Source: an uncultured Sporosarcina sp.
Lineage (GTDB): Bacteria; Bacillota; Bacilli; Bacillales_A; Planococcaceae
Reading direction: 5' to 3'
Assembly: GCA_948469885.1 (NCBI GenBank)
Contig: CAOKMT010000002.1
Span: forward strand, 1 to 64,000
DNA: 64,000 nt
In this document: in pieces, positions 1-8,335 of the stretch
Layout of the letters: every line of letters begins with the position of its first letter
Numbering within the stretch: the first letter of the stretch is position 1
The notes under the pieces: model-generated
What the model saw: only the letters and a program-made list of their open reading frames with translations
Told to the model about the DNA's origin: nothing
The model's database searches: none
Position numbers and translations under genes: made by a program

Positions 1-184
1 AGTGTCTCCCGCGCCCAAAGCTAAGATCTGGCGCCTAAAGTAGTGTCTCCCGCGCCCAAAGCTAGGATCTGGCGCCTAAAGTAGTGTCTCCCGCGCCCAA
101 AGCTAAGATCTGGCGCCTAAAGTAGTGTCTCCCGCGCTAAAGAATAGACCTAGCACCCAAAGTGAAAGTCCCCGCGCCCAAAGC
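1..184. repeat. Intergenic tandem array of 41-bp units built on GCGCCYAAAG
   Basis: A 41-bp unit starts at positions 1, 42 and 83 almost unchanged, with degenerate units to about 184. Each unit contains two copies of the core GCGCCYAAAG, about 20 and 21 bp apart, so the basic element is a half-unit. The array runs off the left edge of the window. The period is not a multiple of three and no reading frame runs through it. The same core makes up a second array at 33390-33630. Function unknown. Confidence 0.9.
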
Positions 185-307
185 TCAACAGATTGGCAGC
201 ACTGATTCTTTTCACTTCCAAATGTAATGATGGTTGTGGGACGGAATCTATACTGTTGAAGTCTAAATATGTGAAAGAATAGGATTCCTAAAATTATTCA
301 AAAAACA

Positions 308-336
308 TTGACCATAGACTGAAAATACGTTATATT
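308..336 (+). promoter_or_regulatory. Sigma-A promoter for the DDAH-like gene pair
   Basis: TTGACC at 308-313 is followed after exactly 17 bp by TATATT at 331-336. It lies 60-90 bp upstream of the first gene. It is the best -35/-10 pair in this stretch. Confidence 0.7.
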
Positions 337-397
337 AAATCTACAAACTTTCCTTTAGACGGAAGTGTTTTTCATTAAACGGAAAAGGGTGAAGGGA

Positions 398-1273
398 ATG
401 TCTTATTGTTCTTCCATGTTTAAACCATTGGACCGCGTCATCGTGAAACATCCAAGAGAAGCATTTCGAAGTCAAGAGCATCTTGGACAACAATGGAAAA
501 CATTCAACTATTTAGAAGAACCCAATTTTGATGAAGCAGTTCATGAATTTACTGAATTTATAAAGATTTTGGAGAAGCATGTACCTCATATTGATTATTT
601 ACCGGCTTCAGAAGAGGTGGGACTCGACTCTTTATATGCACATGATCCGGTCAAGTTTACACCGGCTGGCGCCATCATTTTAAAATCTGGAAAAGAACTC
701 AGACAGCCTGAAGCGGAAGTGTATAAGGCGTATCTCAAAGAGAACGAGATTCCTGTCATCGGCGAGTTGACTGGAGACGCGGTGGCAGATGGCGGCGATA
801 TCGTTTGGTTGGATGACCGGACGCTTGTAGTCGGACGCGGTTACCGGACGAATGATGAGGCGATCGAGCAACTAAAAGAAATGACGGCGCCATTTGTTGA
901 TGAATTTATCGTCGTCCAATTGCCGCATGATTTAGGGGAAGCAGAATGTCTGCACCTCATGTCTTTCATCAGTATGGTGGACGATGATTTGGCGGTTGTT
1001 CATTCAAGACTTATGCCGGTGTTTTTCCGTCAACTTCTCTTGGAGAGAGGCATACAGCTTATTGAAGTGCCGGAGGATGAATATACTAAAACGCTCGGAT
1101 GTAACGTGTTAGCGCTGGCACCTCGTGTTTGTGTCATCGTAGATGGTAACGCTTCCACTAAACAGCAATTGCTCGATGCTGGTGCAACCGTCTATGAATA
1201 TAAAGGCGAAGAAATTAGCGTGAAGGGGACAGGCGGTCCGACGTGTTTGACATGCCCAGTTGTTCGAAGATAA
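398..1273 (+). CDS. Dimethylarginine dimethylaminohydrolase / amidinotransferase-fold hydrolase (first of two)
   Basis: 291 residues of the guanidino-group modifying superfamily (DDAH, arginine deiminase, amidinotransferase). Members cleave or transfer the guanidino group of arginine derivatives through a Cys-His-Glu/Asp triad. Visible are the GGDIVW substrate-loop motif, a His in the ECLHLMSF segment, and a C-terminal GGPTCLTC segment carrying the candidate nucleophilic Cys. ATG 398 is chosen because GGGTGAAGGGA precedes it; a GTG at 365 would add 11 residues with a poorer site. It is followed 52 bp later by a second, shorter family member and then an amino-acid permease, suggesting methylarginine or arginine-derivative use. 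DDAH, arginine deiminase or agmatine deiminase-like activity cannot be separated by eye. Confidence 0.8.
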   Translation: MSYCSSMFKPLDRVIVKHPREAFRSQEHLGQQWKTFNYLEEPNFDEAVHEFTEFIKILEKHVPHIDYLPASEEVGLDSLYAHDPVKFTPAGAIILKSGKELRQPEAEVYKAYLKENEIPVIGELTGDAVADGGDIVWLDDRTLVVGRGYRTNDEAIEQLKEMTAPFVDEFIVVQLPHDLGEAECLHLMSFISMVDDDLAVVHSRLMPVFFRQLLLERGIQLIEVPEDEYTKTLGCNVLALAPRVCVIVDGNASTKQQLLDAGATVYEYKGEEISVKGTGGPTCLTCPVVRR

Positions 1274-1325
1274 ATAAATTTTATATGACAAAAAATAAAT
1301 TGAGATTACTAGGGGGAAATAGACA

Positions 1326-2093
1326 ATGACAATGTTTAAAAATGTAATTGTAAAAACACCAGGAAAAAGCTATTTGAATGGATTGACAACAACAGATATC
1401 GGAAAGCCGATTTTTGAAAAATTGATCGAACAACACGAAAATTATGTAGAAGCATTAAAAAAATGTGGTGTAGAAGTGACGCATTTAGGAGCGAGTGAAG
1501 AGTTCCCTGACTCTACATTTGTCGAGGATACAGCAGTCTTAACGCCTGAGTTTGCAGTCATTACAAACCCAGGGGCGGATTCACGCAACGGGGAGATTAA
1601 AGAAATTGAAGCAACTTTAAAAGACTTCTATGACAAATTCCATTACATCACATCACCTGGAACACTTGATGGTGGGGATATCCTTCAAGCGGAAAATCAT
1701 TTTTACATTGGTATCTCCGAGCGGACGAACGAAGAAGGAGCACGTCAATTGAAAGAGATCTTTGAAAAAGAAGGATACGAAGCAACAATTATTAAACTAG
1801 AAGAATTCTTCCATTTGAAAACGGGAATTGCTTATCTTGGCGATAACCGCATGGTCTTAGCGGGCGAGTTCATCGACAATCCATTGTTCGATCAGTACGA
1901 AAAAATCGTCATTGACAAGGAAAATGAGTACTCAGCGAACTGTATCCGTGTGAACGATTACGTCATTATTCCAGCGGGATATGAAAAGACGAAACAACAA
2001 CTACATGAAGCAGGTTACGAAACAATCGAGCTGGACATGTCTGAAGTTCGGAAGCATGATGGCGGATTAAGCTGCTTGTCATTAAGATTCTAA
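1326..2093 (+). CDS. Dimethylarginine dimethylaminohydrolase-like protein (second of two)
   Basis: 255 residues, the usual length of bacterial DDAH, which converts N-omega-methylated arginines to citrulline and methylamines. The N-terminus starts directly with the first beta-strand (NVIVKTPG). TLDGGDIL corresponds to the conserved GGD substrate loop, FHLKTGIAYL carries the candidate catalytic His, and GGLSCLSLRF at the C-terminus carries the nucleophilic Cys in typical DDAH context. AGGGGGAAAT precedes the start; ATG 1332 is a possible alternative. Co-transcribed with the preceding paralogue and followed by a terminator. This copy looks more like a genuine DDAH than its neighbour. Confidence 0.85.
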   Translation: MTMFKNVIVKTPGKSYLNGLTTTDIGKPIFEKLIEQHENYVEALKKCGVEVTHLGASEEFPDSTFVEDTAVLTPEFAVITNPGADSRNGEIKEIEATLKDFYDKFHYITSPGTLDGGDILQAENHFYIGISERTNEEGARQLKEIFEKEGYEATIIKLEEFFHLKTGIAYLGDNRMVLAGEFIDNPLFDQYEKIVIDKENEYSANCIRVNDYVIIPAGYEKTKQQLHEAGYETIELDMSEVRKHDGGLSCLSLRF

Positions 2094-2120
2094 TCGGTTG
2101 ATACGGGGGAGCGGCCATTG

Positions 2121-2162
2121 GCGATAAGATAAGCTGTTGCTTGTTTTATCGCTTTTGTTTTT
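2121..2162 (+). terminator. Intrinsic terminator after the DDAH pair
   Basis: GCGATAA (2121-2127) pairs with TTATCGC (2146-2152), with an inner AAGC/GCTT stem, followed by TTTTGTTTTT. Confidence 0.8.
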
Positions 2163-2210
2163 CGGAAGACAATTATTTTTAAGAATTATATTCAGGTAGT
2201 GCTCAATCTG

Positions 2211-2224
2211 TGTAAGCGCTTGCC
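2211..2224 (+). promoter_or_regulatory. Candidate CcpA cre site upstream of the permease
   Basis: TGTAAGCGCTTGCC fits the Bacillus catabolite-responsive element consensus (TGWAANCGNTNNCW) except at the last base. It lies 24 bp upstream of the permease start, where CcpA binding would block transcription. This suggests carbon repression of amino-acid uptake. Confidence 0.6.
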
Positions 2225-2247
2225 AAAAGGGATGTGAGGAGGATATC

Positions 2248-3681
2248 ATGTCAAACAACGGAGAGCTACTTCAAGATAATCAACTTAAACGTTCTATGAA
2301 AAGTCGACATTTGTTTATGCTTTCATTAGGAGGCGTAATTGGAACGGGCCTCTTTTTGAATGCAGGCTATACGATCAATCAAGCGGGTGCGGGAGGTGCC
2401 TTGCTTGGCTATTTAATCGGTGGACTGATTTTATATATGGTTATGGTTTGTTTAGGCGAACTGGCTGTCCATATGCCAGTGACAGGTTCTTTCCAAACGT
2501 ACGCGACCCGTTACATTAGTCCATCGGCTGGTTTTTCACTTGGCTGGATGTATTTTATCGGCTCGGCTGCAACAGCGGGGGTTGAATTTACAGCAGCGGG
2601 TATTCTTATGCAACATTGGTTTCCGGGTACGCCGATCTGGTTATGGTGTGCCGTCTTCATGGTCTTACTGTTCTCGTTGAATGCATTATCGACGAGAGGG
2701 TTTGCGGAAGCGGAATTTTGGTTCGCAGGTATTAAAGTATTGGCCGTTCTCGTCTTTATCGTCATTGGATTTGCTGCCATTTTCGGCATCATTCCGATGG
2801 AAGACCGGGCGACACCATTTTTGACGAATTTAGCGCCGACGGGATTATTCCCGGCAGGTATCGCGATCGTGTTTGTGACGATGATGAACGTCATCTTCTC
2901 TTATCAAGGGTCTGAATTGGTCGGTATCGCGGCAGGGGAGACTGAAAATCCAGAAAAGAATATTCCAAAAGCAATTAGGACCATCCTTTTCAGAATTATT
3001 ATTTTCTATATTTCTTCTATTATCGTGTTATCGGCAATTTTCCCGACGTCCGAACTTGGACTTTTAGCGAGTCCGTTCGTGACGATGATGGAAATTGCAG
3101 GAGTTCCATACGCAGCGGGTATTATGAACTTCATTATTTTAACAGCGATTTTGTCGGTCGGAAACTCTTGTCTTTATGCGTCAACTCGTCTTCTTTGGTC
3201 CATGGCAAATGAAGGGATGGCGCCTAAAGTATTCGGTCGGTTGTCCAAGCGTAGAATTCCGCTCAACGCGCTTATTTTCACGATGGTGTTTTCACTATTA
3301 TCGCTATTGACGAGTGTGATGGAAGCGGATGCGGTATTCGTTTTGCTCATGTCCATTGCGGGCATTTCCGTGACGATTTCATGGATGGGGATTGCGACAT
3401 CTCAATTAATGTTCCGGAAACGTTACTTGAATGCGGGCGGGAAGTTGGAAGACTTGAAATATAAAGTACCGTTATATCCATTTATCCCGCTTTTCTGTAT
3501 CGGTTTTTGTTTGCTCATTCTCGTTTTCTTGGCATTTGATCCGACGCAACGGATTGGTCTTTTCTGCGGTATTGGCTTTTTCGTCATCTGTATAGCGTTT
3601 TATAAATTACGGCTTGAAAAAAGAAGTGATGTTACTGTCGGTGTTGATGTGAAACCGGCCGATGTCAAACCCGTAGACTAA
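2248..3681 (+). CDS. Amino-acid permease, APC superfamily (AAT/RocC-RocE type)
   Basis: 477-residue membrane protein with about 12 hydrophobic segments. The N-terminal GGVIGTGLFLNAG stretch is the hallmark of the amino-acid transporter family, where an unwound TM1 binds substrate. GYLIGGLILYMVMVCLGELA and the SYQGSELVGIAAGETENPEK loop are typical of bacterial AAT permeases for arginine/ornithine, GABA, proline or aromatic residues. GATGTGAGGAGG precedes the ATG. It sits behind its own cre site and a terminator separates it from the DDAH genes, so it is probably a separate unit. Its position suggests an arginine-type substrate, which is inference. Confidence 0.85.
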   Translation: MSNNGELLQDNQLKRSMKSRHLFMLSLGGVIGTGLFLNAGYTINQAGAGGALLGYLIGGLILYMVMVCLGELAVHMPVTGSFQTYATRYISPSAGFSLGWMYFIGSAATAGVEFTAAGILMQHWFPGTPIWLWCAVFMVLLFSLNALSTRGFAEAEFWFAGIKVLAVLVFIVIGFAAIFGIIPMEDRATPFLTNLAPTGLFPAGIAIVFVTMMNVIFSYQGSELVGIAAGETENPEKNIPKAIRTILFRIIIFYISSIIVLSAIFPTSELGLLASPFVTMMEIAGVPYAAGIMNFIILTAILSVGNSCLYASTRLLWSMANEGMAPKVFGRLSKRRIPLNALIFTMVFSLLSLLTSVMEADAVFVLLMSIAGISVTISWMGIATSQLMFRKRYLNAGGKLEDLKYKVPLYPFIPLFCIGFCLLILVFLAFDPTQRIGLFCGIGFFVICIAFYKLRLEKRSDVTVGVDVKPADVKPVD

Positions 3682-3702
3682 ATGGAAATCAGAATGAATG
3701 GA

Positions 3703-3750
3703 ATGCTGCTTCGTGTCGGGATAAAAACCGATACGGGGCATTTTTGTTTT
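3703..3750 (+). terminator. Intrinsic terminator after the permease
   Basis: The arm at 3703-3719 pairs with CCGATACGGGGCAT at 3728-3741 (core CGTGTCGG/CCGATACG with a G-U pair), followed by a T-rich run. Confidence 0.7.
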
Positions 3751-3824
3751 CGGCGTGTAAGTATAAAAACTGTCCGTGCGATTGGGTACACTGTTAAGAT
3801 AAAAGAAAAGTGCGGGTGAATGGG

Positions 3825-4532
3825 ATGAAAGAGCAAATTTTAATTATCGAAGATGAAGAGAATATCGCACGTGTCCTTCAGCTTGAGCTTGAATTCGAAG
3901 GGTATGGCACAGGTATTGCGCATACGGGTCCAGACGGGCTCATTCAATACCGTGAACAGAAATGGGACCTGATTTTACTTGATCTTATGCTTCCCGGCAT
4001 GAATGGGCTTGATGTTTTGCGGCGGATTCGTACGACAGAAACGGCGACGCCGGTTATTTTACTGACGGCAAAAAGTGATGTGGCAGACAAGGTGGCAGGA
4101 CTTGACCTCGGAGCGAATGATTACGTGACAAAGCCTTTCGAAATCGATGAGTTGTTAGCAAGAATTCGTTCGGCCCTAAGGTTTTCAAAATCACAATCTC
4201 TGACCATGAAAAAAGATGAGCATTTACACGAATTTGCGGGACTCTCAATTCATGAGCAGACACGAGAAGTAAAGCGCGATGGACGCCCTATCGATTTGAC
4301 GCCGCGAGAGTATGACCTCATGCTTCATTTACTCAAGCATCCGAAGCAAGTGTTGTCGCGCGAACAGTTGCTGAATGCTGTTTGGGGGTATGATTATTAT
4401 GGGGATACAAATGTGGTTGACGTGTATATCCGATATATCCGAAAGAAAGTTGACAACGGGGAGAGAAATACGCTTATTCAAACGGTGCGTGGCATTGGGT
4501 ATGTATTGAAGGAAGAAACGCATGAAACTTAA
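3825..4532 (+). CDS. OmpR-family response regulator (YkoG-like)
   Basis: 235-residue two-domain regulator. The receiver domain (about 1-120) shows the acidic pair in IEDEEN, the phospho-acceptor Asp in LILLDLMLPG and the Lys in YVTKPF. The C-terminal winged helix ends in QTVRGIGYVLK. ATG 3825 follows GGGTGAATGGG; GTG 3810 or 3816 are possible longer starts. It overlaps the kinase gene by 11 bp. With two PepSY proteins downstream, the block corresponds to the ykoG-ykoH-ykoI-ykoJ type module of Bacillus, whose signal is not well defined. Confidence 0.9.
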   Translation: MKEQILIIEDEENIARVLQLELEFEGYGTGIAHTGPDGLIQYREQKWDLILLDLMLPGMNGLDVLRRIRTTETATPVILLTAKSDVADKVAGLDLGANDYVTKPFEIDELLARIRSALRFSKSQSLTMKKDEHLHEFAGLSIHEQTREVKRDGRPIDLTPREYDLMLHLLKHPKQVLSREQLLNAVWGYDYYGDTNVVDVYIRYIRKKVDNGERNTLIQTVRGIGYVLKEETHET

Positions 4533-5883
4533 AACAAAAATCCATCTATTTTCGACATTGTTGATGCTCATTGTTTTAACATTGACGAATATTGGGGTTT
4601 ATTTTTTATTCGAAAAGATGGCGTACGATACGGAGTATAACCAGTTAAGCCAGCGGTCTGATGAACTCACAGCTTCTCTTAGCCAAATGAACGGAAAGAC
4701 GGATCCATCAGCGGTACTTCGTGCATATATTCCGCCAAGCGGGGCAGTACGGATTATCGGGGCGAAAGAGGGGAAAAGTCCATCCGTCCAAAACGTAGAA
4801 GGCATTCAAAACTTTCAACCTCATTTACAGGGAAATCAACGTTACTCAATTGACCGTTATGAAGGAGTCCCTGTTTTGACGATTAGCGTTCCGGTCATTT
4901 GGACGGACGGCGAAGTAGTTGAGTTGCAAATGATTCATCTATTAAATGATGTCAAACAAAACTTGAAGACGCTCATTCTGATTCTTGTCGCCGTGACCTT
5001 GATTGCGATGATTCCGATTATAATGTCAAGTATCGCGCTTGGGCGTATTGTGACGCAACCGATAGAAAAACTGATGAAAACGATGACGCACAGCCGACAA
5101 TCGGGGACATACGAAAAAATCAAAGTGCCAACTGAAGGAAAAGACGAAATGGCGCAGATGGGCAGAACATTCAATGACATGATGGAGCAACTTGAGCGGA
5201 ATTTTAATCAACAAGAACAGTTCGTTTCCAATGCTTCTCATGAATTGAAAACTCCGCTTACGGTTATTGAAAGTTATGCGAGGCTCCTTACGCGACGAGG
5301 GTTTGATGACCGGGCAGTGGCGAAAGAGTCAATCGGAGCAATTTTGAGCGAATCCGTTCGGATGAAAGAGATGATTGAACAGCTTTTACAGCTCGCAAGA
5401 AACGATGAGCAAGTTGCATTTCAGTTTAAACAGGTGGATATTTATGAACAAGTTGAAATGACTTTGCAACCGATGCGGCAGGCATACGATAGGAAGTTCT
5501 TCTTGGCAGGTGAAGGGCCTGTCCTTACAATGACGGATCCGGAAAAGCTCAGACAACTGCTGTATATTTTGCTCGACAATGCAAGGAAATATAGCGAAAA
5601 GGAAATCACGATAAGCATTTCCGAAGATGAAGCGCATATTTCCCTTGCTGTCACCGATTATGGAAAAGGCATTCCCGAGGCGTCACTTCCGCGAATATTT
5701 GATCGATTTTACCGGGTGGATGAGGACCGAAACCGCAAAACAGGCGGTACTGGACTTGGTCTCGCGATTGCGAAAGAGCTTGCGAACGGACTCGGCGGAG
5801 AACTGCAAGTTGAGAGTGTCGTGGGAGTCGGCACGACTTTCCGCCTCTTACTACCAAAAGAACGGATTCTCACTGAATCTTAA
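4522..5883 (+). CDS. Sensor histidine kinase (YkoH-like)
   Basis: 453 residues. TM1 (about 9-31) and TM2 (about 152-174) flank an extracytoplasmic sensor of about 120 residues. A HAMP linker follows, then the H-box NASHELKTPLTVIESYARLL with the phospho-accepting His, and an ATPase domain with N box (LLDNARKYS), G1 (DYGKGIP) and G2 (GGTGLGLAIAK). All catalytic boxes are intact. It is translationally coupled to the response regulator. The next two genes encode PepSY proteins, plausible modulators of this sensor. Confidence 0.92.
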   Translation: MKLKTKIHLFSTLLMLIVLTLTNIGVYFLFEKMAYDTEYNQLSQRSDELTASLSQMNGKTDPSAVLRAYIPPSGAVRIIGAKEGKSPSVQNVEGIQNFQPHLQGNQRYSIDRYEGVPVLTISVPVIWTDGEVVELQMIHLLNDVKQNLKTLILILVAVTLIAMIPIIMSSIALGRIVTQPIEKLMKTMTHSRQSGTYEKIKVPTEGKDEMAQMGRTFNDMMEQLERNFNQQEQFVSNASHELKTPLTVIESYARLLTRRGFDDRAVAKESIGAILSESVRMKEMIEQLLQLARNDEQVAFQFKQVDIYEQVEMTLQPMRQAYDRKFFLAGEGPVLTMTDPEKLRQLLYILLDNARKYSEKEITISISEDEAHISLAVTDYGKGIPEASLPRIFDRFYRVDEDRNRKTGGTGLGLAIAKELANGLGGELQVESVVGVGTTFRLLLPKERILTES

Positions 5884-5920
5884 TGTTCGGATTGTATGAT
5901 GGAGGGAAGGAGGCGATCAT

Positions 5921-6631
5921 GTGAAGGGTATGAAAAAGCCGTGGCTTGTGACGATTTTACTGCTGGCTGTCATCATCGTTGCAGGTAGTTATTATGTAGG
6001 GAGTTCACTCATAAGAGAAGACCCTTTGTCTGAAAAGGATATCCGCACACAACTTGAAGAGAAATACGGGGGCACAGTCGACCAGATTTCACGGGACGGT
6101 CGTATTTATAGGACAGAAATGATGCGCCAAGGTGCTGTTTATGCGGCGGAAATCGATGCATTTACAGGACAAGTACTTTCCCTTAATCAGCTTAGTAAAC
6201 CGGAAAAAACATCACCGAAAATTCTTTCTGAAAAAGAAGTGCGTGACATCATTGCTGGAAAATACACCGGGGAAATTGAACGCATTTCATTAAATGAGAG
6301 CGAGGAAGTCCCCATGTATGAAGTGGAAGTCGCAAAAGAGCAAGCGCTTGTGACTGTTCGGATAGACGCGCTTGTCGGTGAAATCATTTCCGAAAAAGTT
6401 CAAGAAGAGCCGGCTGAAAATGTACTTATTACTAGAGAACGGGCGATTGAAATTGCGCTCGGACAATTGCAAGGTGAAGTGGAATATGTCACTTTCAAAC
6501 AGACGGATGATGGCGGTTATTACTTAGTCGAAATTGAACAAGACGATGAGGACGGTCACGATGATTTGGAAGCAATCTTTCAAATACATGCGATTTCAGG
6601 TGAAATTATGTCAGTTACATGGGACGATTGA
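5921..6631 (+). CDS. Membrane-anchored protein with tandem PepSY domains
   Basis: 236 residues. An N-terminal signal anchor (about 7-25) is followed by three PepSY-like repeats of about 60-70 residues. Each ends in a short strand-turn pattern: IDAFTGQVLSLNQ, IDALVGEIISEK and IHAISGEIMSVTW. PepSY domains are extracytoplasmic and often act as inhibitors of proteases or modulators of sensors. The GTG start is chosen because AAGGAGG precedes it with good spacing; the nearby ATG at 5919 runs straight into a stop. It follows the histidine kinase by 37 bp and is likely in the same operon. Confidence 0.85.
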   Translation: MKGMKKPWLVTILLLAVIIVAGSYYVGSSLIREDPLSEKDIRTQLEEKYGGTVDQISRDGRIYRTEMMRQGAVYAAEIDAFTGQVLSLNQLSKPEKTSPKILSEKEVRDIIAGKYTGEIERISLNESEEVPMYEVEVAKEQALVTVRIDALVGEIISEKVQEEPAENVLITRERAIEIALGQLQGEVEYVTFKQTDDGGYYLVEIEQDDEDGHDDLEAIFQIHAISGEIMSVTWDD

Positions 6632-6717
6632 TTTCTCATCAAATTCTAATACTCCTCTCAAAGTATTCTCATCTTCAACGCGTAAGATGAAAGTAAGTTA
6701 AAGAGGAGGAGATACAA

Positions 6718-7251
6718 ATGAAGAAATGGATGGCCATTCCGGCATTAGCTGGAGCAGTAGCATTAGGTGGAGTCGCGATGGTGGCAAATGCCGAAAAGGG
6801 TGAAGTTTTGACGTTGGAAGGACTGTTACCCATTGAGGATGTAAAAGCGAAAGCAGTCGAGGCGGTCGGCGGTAAAGTGACAGAAATTGAATTCGAACGA
6901 AAAAAGTCCGGTGAACAATATGAAGTTGAAGTGCAGTCGGACGGTGTGGAATATGATCTCGACATCGATGCAAAAACGGGTGAAATCTTGCGCACCAAAA
7001 CAGACGACCACGATGATGCTCCTATTGGACAATCACTTTCATCCAAAGAGAAGTTATTGACAGTTGAAGAAGCGGTGGCAATCGCGATGAAGCAAGCGAA
7101 AGGGCAAGTGACGGAAGTCGAATTGGACAAAGATGACGGGCGCCTGCATTATGATATTGAAATTGAAGATGGCACATATGAATACGATTTTGAAATCGAC
7201 GCGGTCACAGGCGAAGTGCTCGACTTTGAAAAAGAACGTGACGATGACTGA
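6718..7251 (+). CDS. Secreted PepSY-domain protein (YkoI-like)
   Basis: 177 residues with a signal peptide (about 1-25, hydrophobic core then ANA). Two PepSY repeats follow. Each starts with an acidic helix (EDVKAKAVEAVGGKVTEIE, then EEAVAIAMKQAKGQVTEVEL) and ends in IDAKTGEIL or IDAVTGEVLDF. The mature part is strongly acidic with a C-terminal EKERDDD. AAGAGGAGGAG precedes the ATG. It is the last gene of the kinase/PepSY group and is followed by a terminator. A stand-alone soluble PepSY protein next to a kinase suggests a periplasm-side ligand or inhibitor. Confidence 0.85.
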   Translation: MKKWMAIPALAGAVALGGVAMVANAEKGEVLTLEGLLPIEDVKAKAVEAVGGKVTEIEFERKKSGEQYEVEVQSDGVEYDLDIDAKTGEILRTKTDDHDDAPIGQSLSSKEKLLTVEEAVAIAMKQAKGQVTEVELDKDDGRLHYDIEIEDGTYEYDFEIDAVTGEVLDFEKERDDD

Positions 7252-7264
7252 TAAGTGAATGGCA

Positions 7265-7299
7265 ATCAGTAGAGGATTAAATCCTTTACTGATTTTTTT
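7265..7299 (+). terminator. Intrinsic terminator after the PepSY operon
   Basis: ATCAGTAGAGGA (7265-7276) pairs with TCCTTTACTGAT (7282-7293) over a 5-base loop and is followed by seven Ts. Confidence 0.9.
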
Positions 7300-7633
7300 G
7301 TGCTTTAAATCAAATTTATGATTGCTTATTTCAATATAAAACACGAACGTTATAATTATTTTTAACGTTACAATTCTCCTGTAAAGGATGCTCTGTTGAT
7401 TGGAGCGGACATCAACATTGTTCGTATTTTTAAGGAGTATAGCTGATTATGAAATTGACTCCTTTAAAATACATATAAGCTTTTAGTTTCGTAACTTGAA
7501 CTTGCATTTTGCGGTCGATCCTACTATATCCGCAAATGGATTGCTACAATGAAATATCAATAATAAAGAAACAATAAAATCAGATTTTAAATGAAAAAGG
7601 CGTGCTAGATTATACATACGGGAGGCGTTCGCG
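7300..7633 (+). other. Intergenic region with two inverted repeats upstream of the second two-component operon
   Basis: No gene seen. AACGTTA (7346-7352) is repeated inverted as TAACGTT (7363-7369). Further on, TTTTTAAGGAGT (7427-7438) pairs with ACTCCTTTAAAA (7458-7469) with one mismatch. Either could be an operator or leader hairpin for the regulator gene at 7634. Confidence 0.4.
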
Positions 7634-8335
7634 ATGCAATCGAAGCTATTGCTTGTGGAAGATGATCCTGAAATCGCACGGGTCATCCGTGATTTGTTTT
7701 TAACAGAAGGATATGAAGTGACGTGGGCGACGACTGGATTGGAAGGATGGGAAGATTTTCAACAAGACTTTTATGATTTAGTGCTCGTCGATTTGATGCT
7801 GCCAGAAATGGACGGTTTTACAGTTTGTCGCAATATTCGTTGGAAAAGTGATGTGCCGATCATCATTATTAGCGCCCGTAAAGAAGATGAGGACAAAGTG
7901 GAAGGACTTGACTTGGGGGCGGATGATTATATTGCGAAGCCGTTTAGTTTAGCGGAGTTGAAGGCGCGTGTTGAATCGCATCTTCGTCGCTGGCGGCGCT
8001 ATCATGGCGTACAGACAAATGACAATAAGACTGTCTACGCTGCTGGGTTAACAATTTATTGGGATAAAATCAAAGTGATGGTGCATGAAGAAGAAGTGGC
8101 ACTCACGGCGAAGGAATTTGATTTGCTGAAAGTGCTGGCAGAAAATCCAGAACGTGTATTTTCTAAAGGCGAGCTGTACCAGCATGTATGGCAACAACCG
8201 GACGCGGATGGTTTGCATACGGTCACTGTGCATATCAAATCATTACGTGGAAAGTTGGCAGACCCTGTGAAAGAACCGAGGTTCATCCAGACTGTTTGGG
8301 GAAAAGGTTATCGTTTCATCGGTGAACCATTATGA
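7634..8335 (+). CDS. OmpR-family response regulator
   Basis: 233 residues. The receiver has VEDDPE, the phospho-Asp in LVLVDLMLPEMDG and the Lys in YIAKPFS. The winged-helix DNA-binding domain (about 135-230) ends QTVWGKGYRFIG. The ATG follows GGGAGGCGTT. ATGA overlap couples it to the kinase gene. The operon continues into two lipoprotein genes, so this system probably deals with the cell envelope. Confidence 0.92.
   Translation: MQSKLLLVEDDPEIARVIRDLFLTEGYEVTWATTGLEGWEDFQQDFYDLVLVDLMLPEMDGFTVCRNIRWKSDVPIIIISARKEDEDKVEGLDLGADDYIAKPFSLAELKARVESHLRRWRRYHGVQTNDNKTVYAAGLTIYWDKIKVMVHEEEVALTAKEFDLLKVLAENPERVFSKGELYQHVWQQPDADGLHTVTVHIKSLRGKLADPVKEPRFIQTVWGKGYRFIGEPL

Noticed and set aside
1-184. 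CRISPR-like look of the repeat array
   Set aside because: The conserved core is only 10-11 bp and the intervening segments repeat too, so there are no unique spacers; no cas genes nearby.
2511-2894. 127-codon minus-strand frame inside the permease gene
   Set aside because: Shadow of the membrane-protein coding strand; low complexity and no binding site.
6675-7130. 151-codon minus-strand frame opposite the PepSY gene
   Set aside because: Ser/Thr-rich shadow of an acidic coding region.
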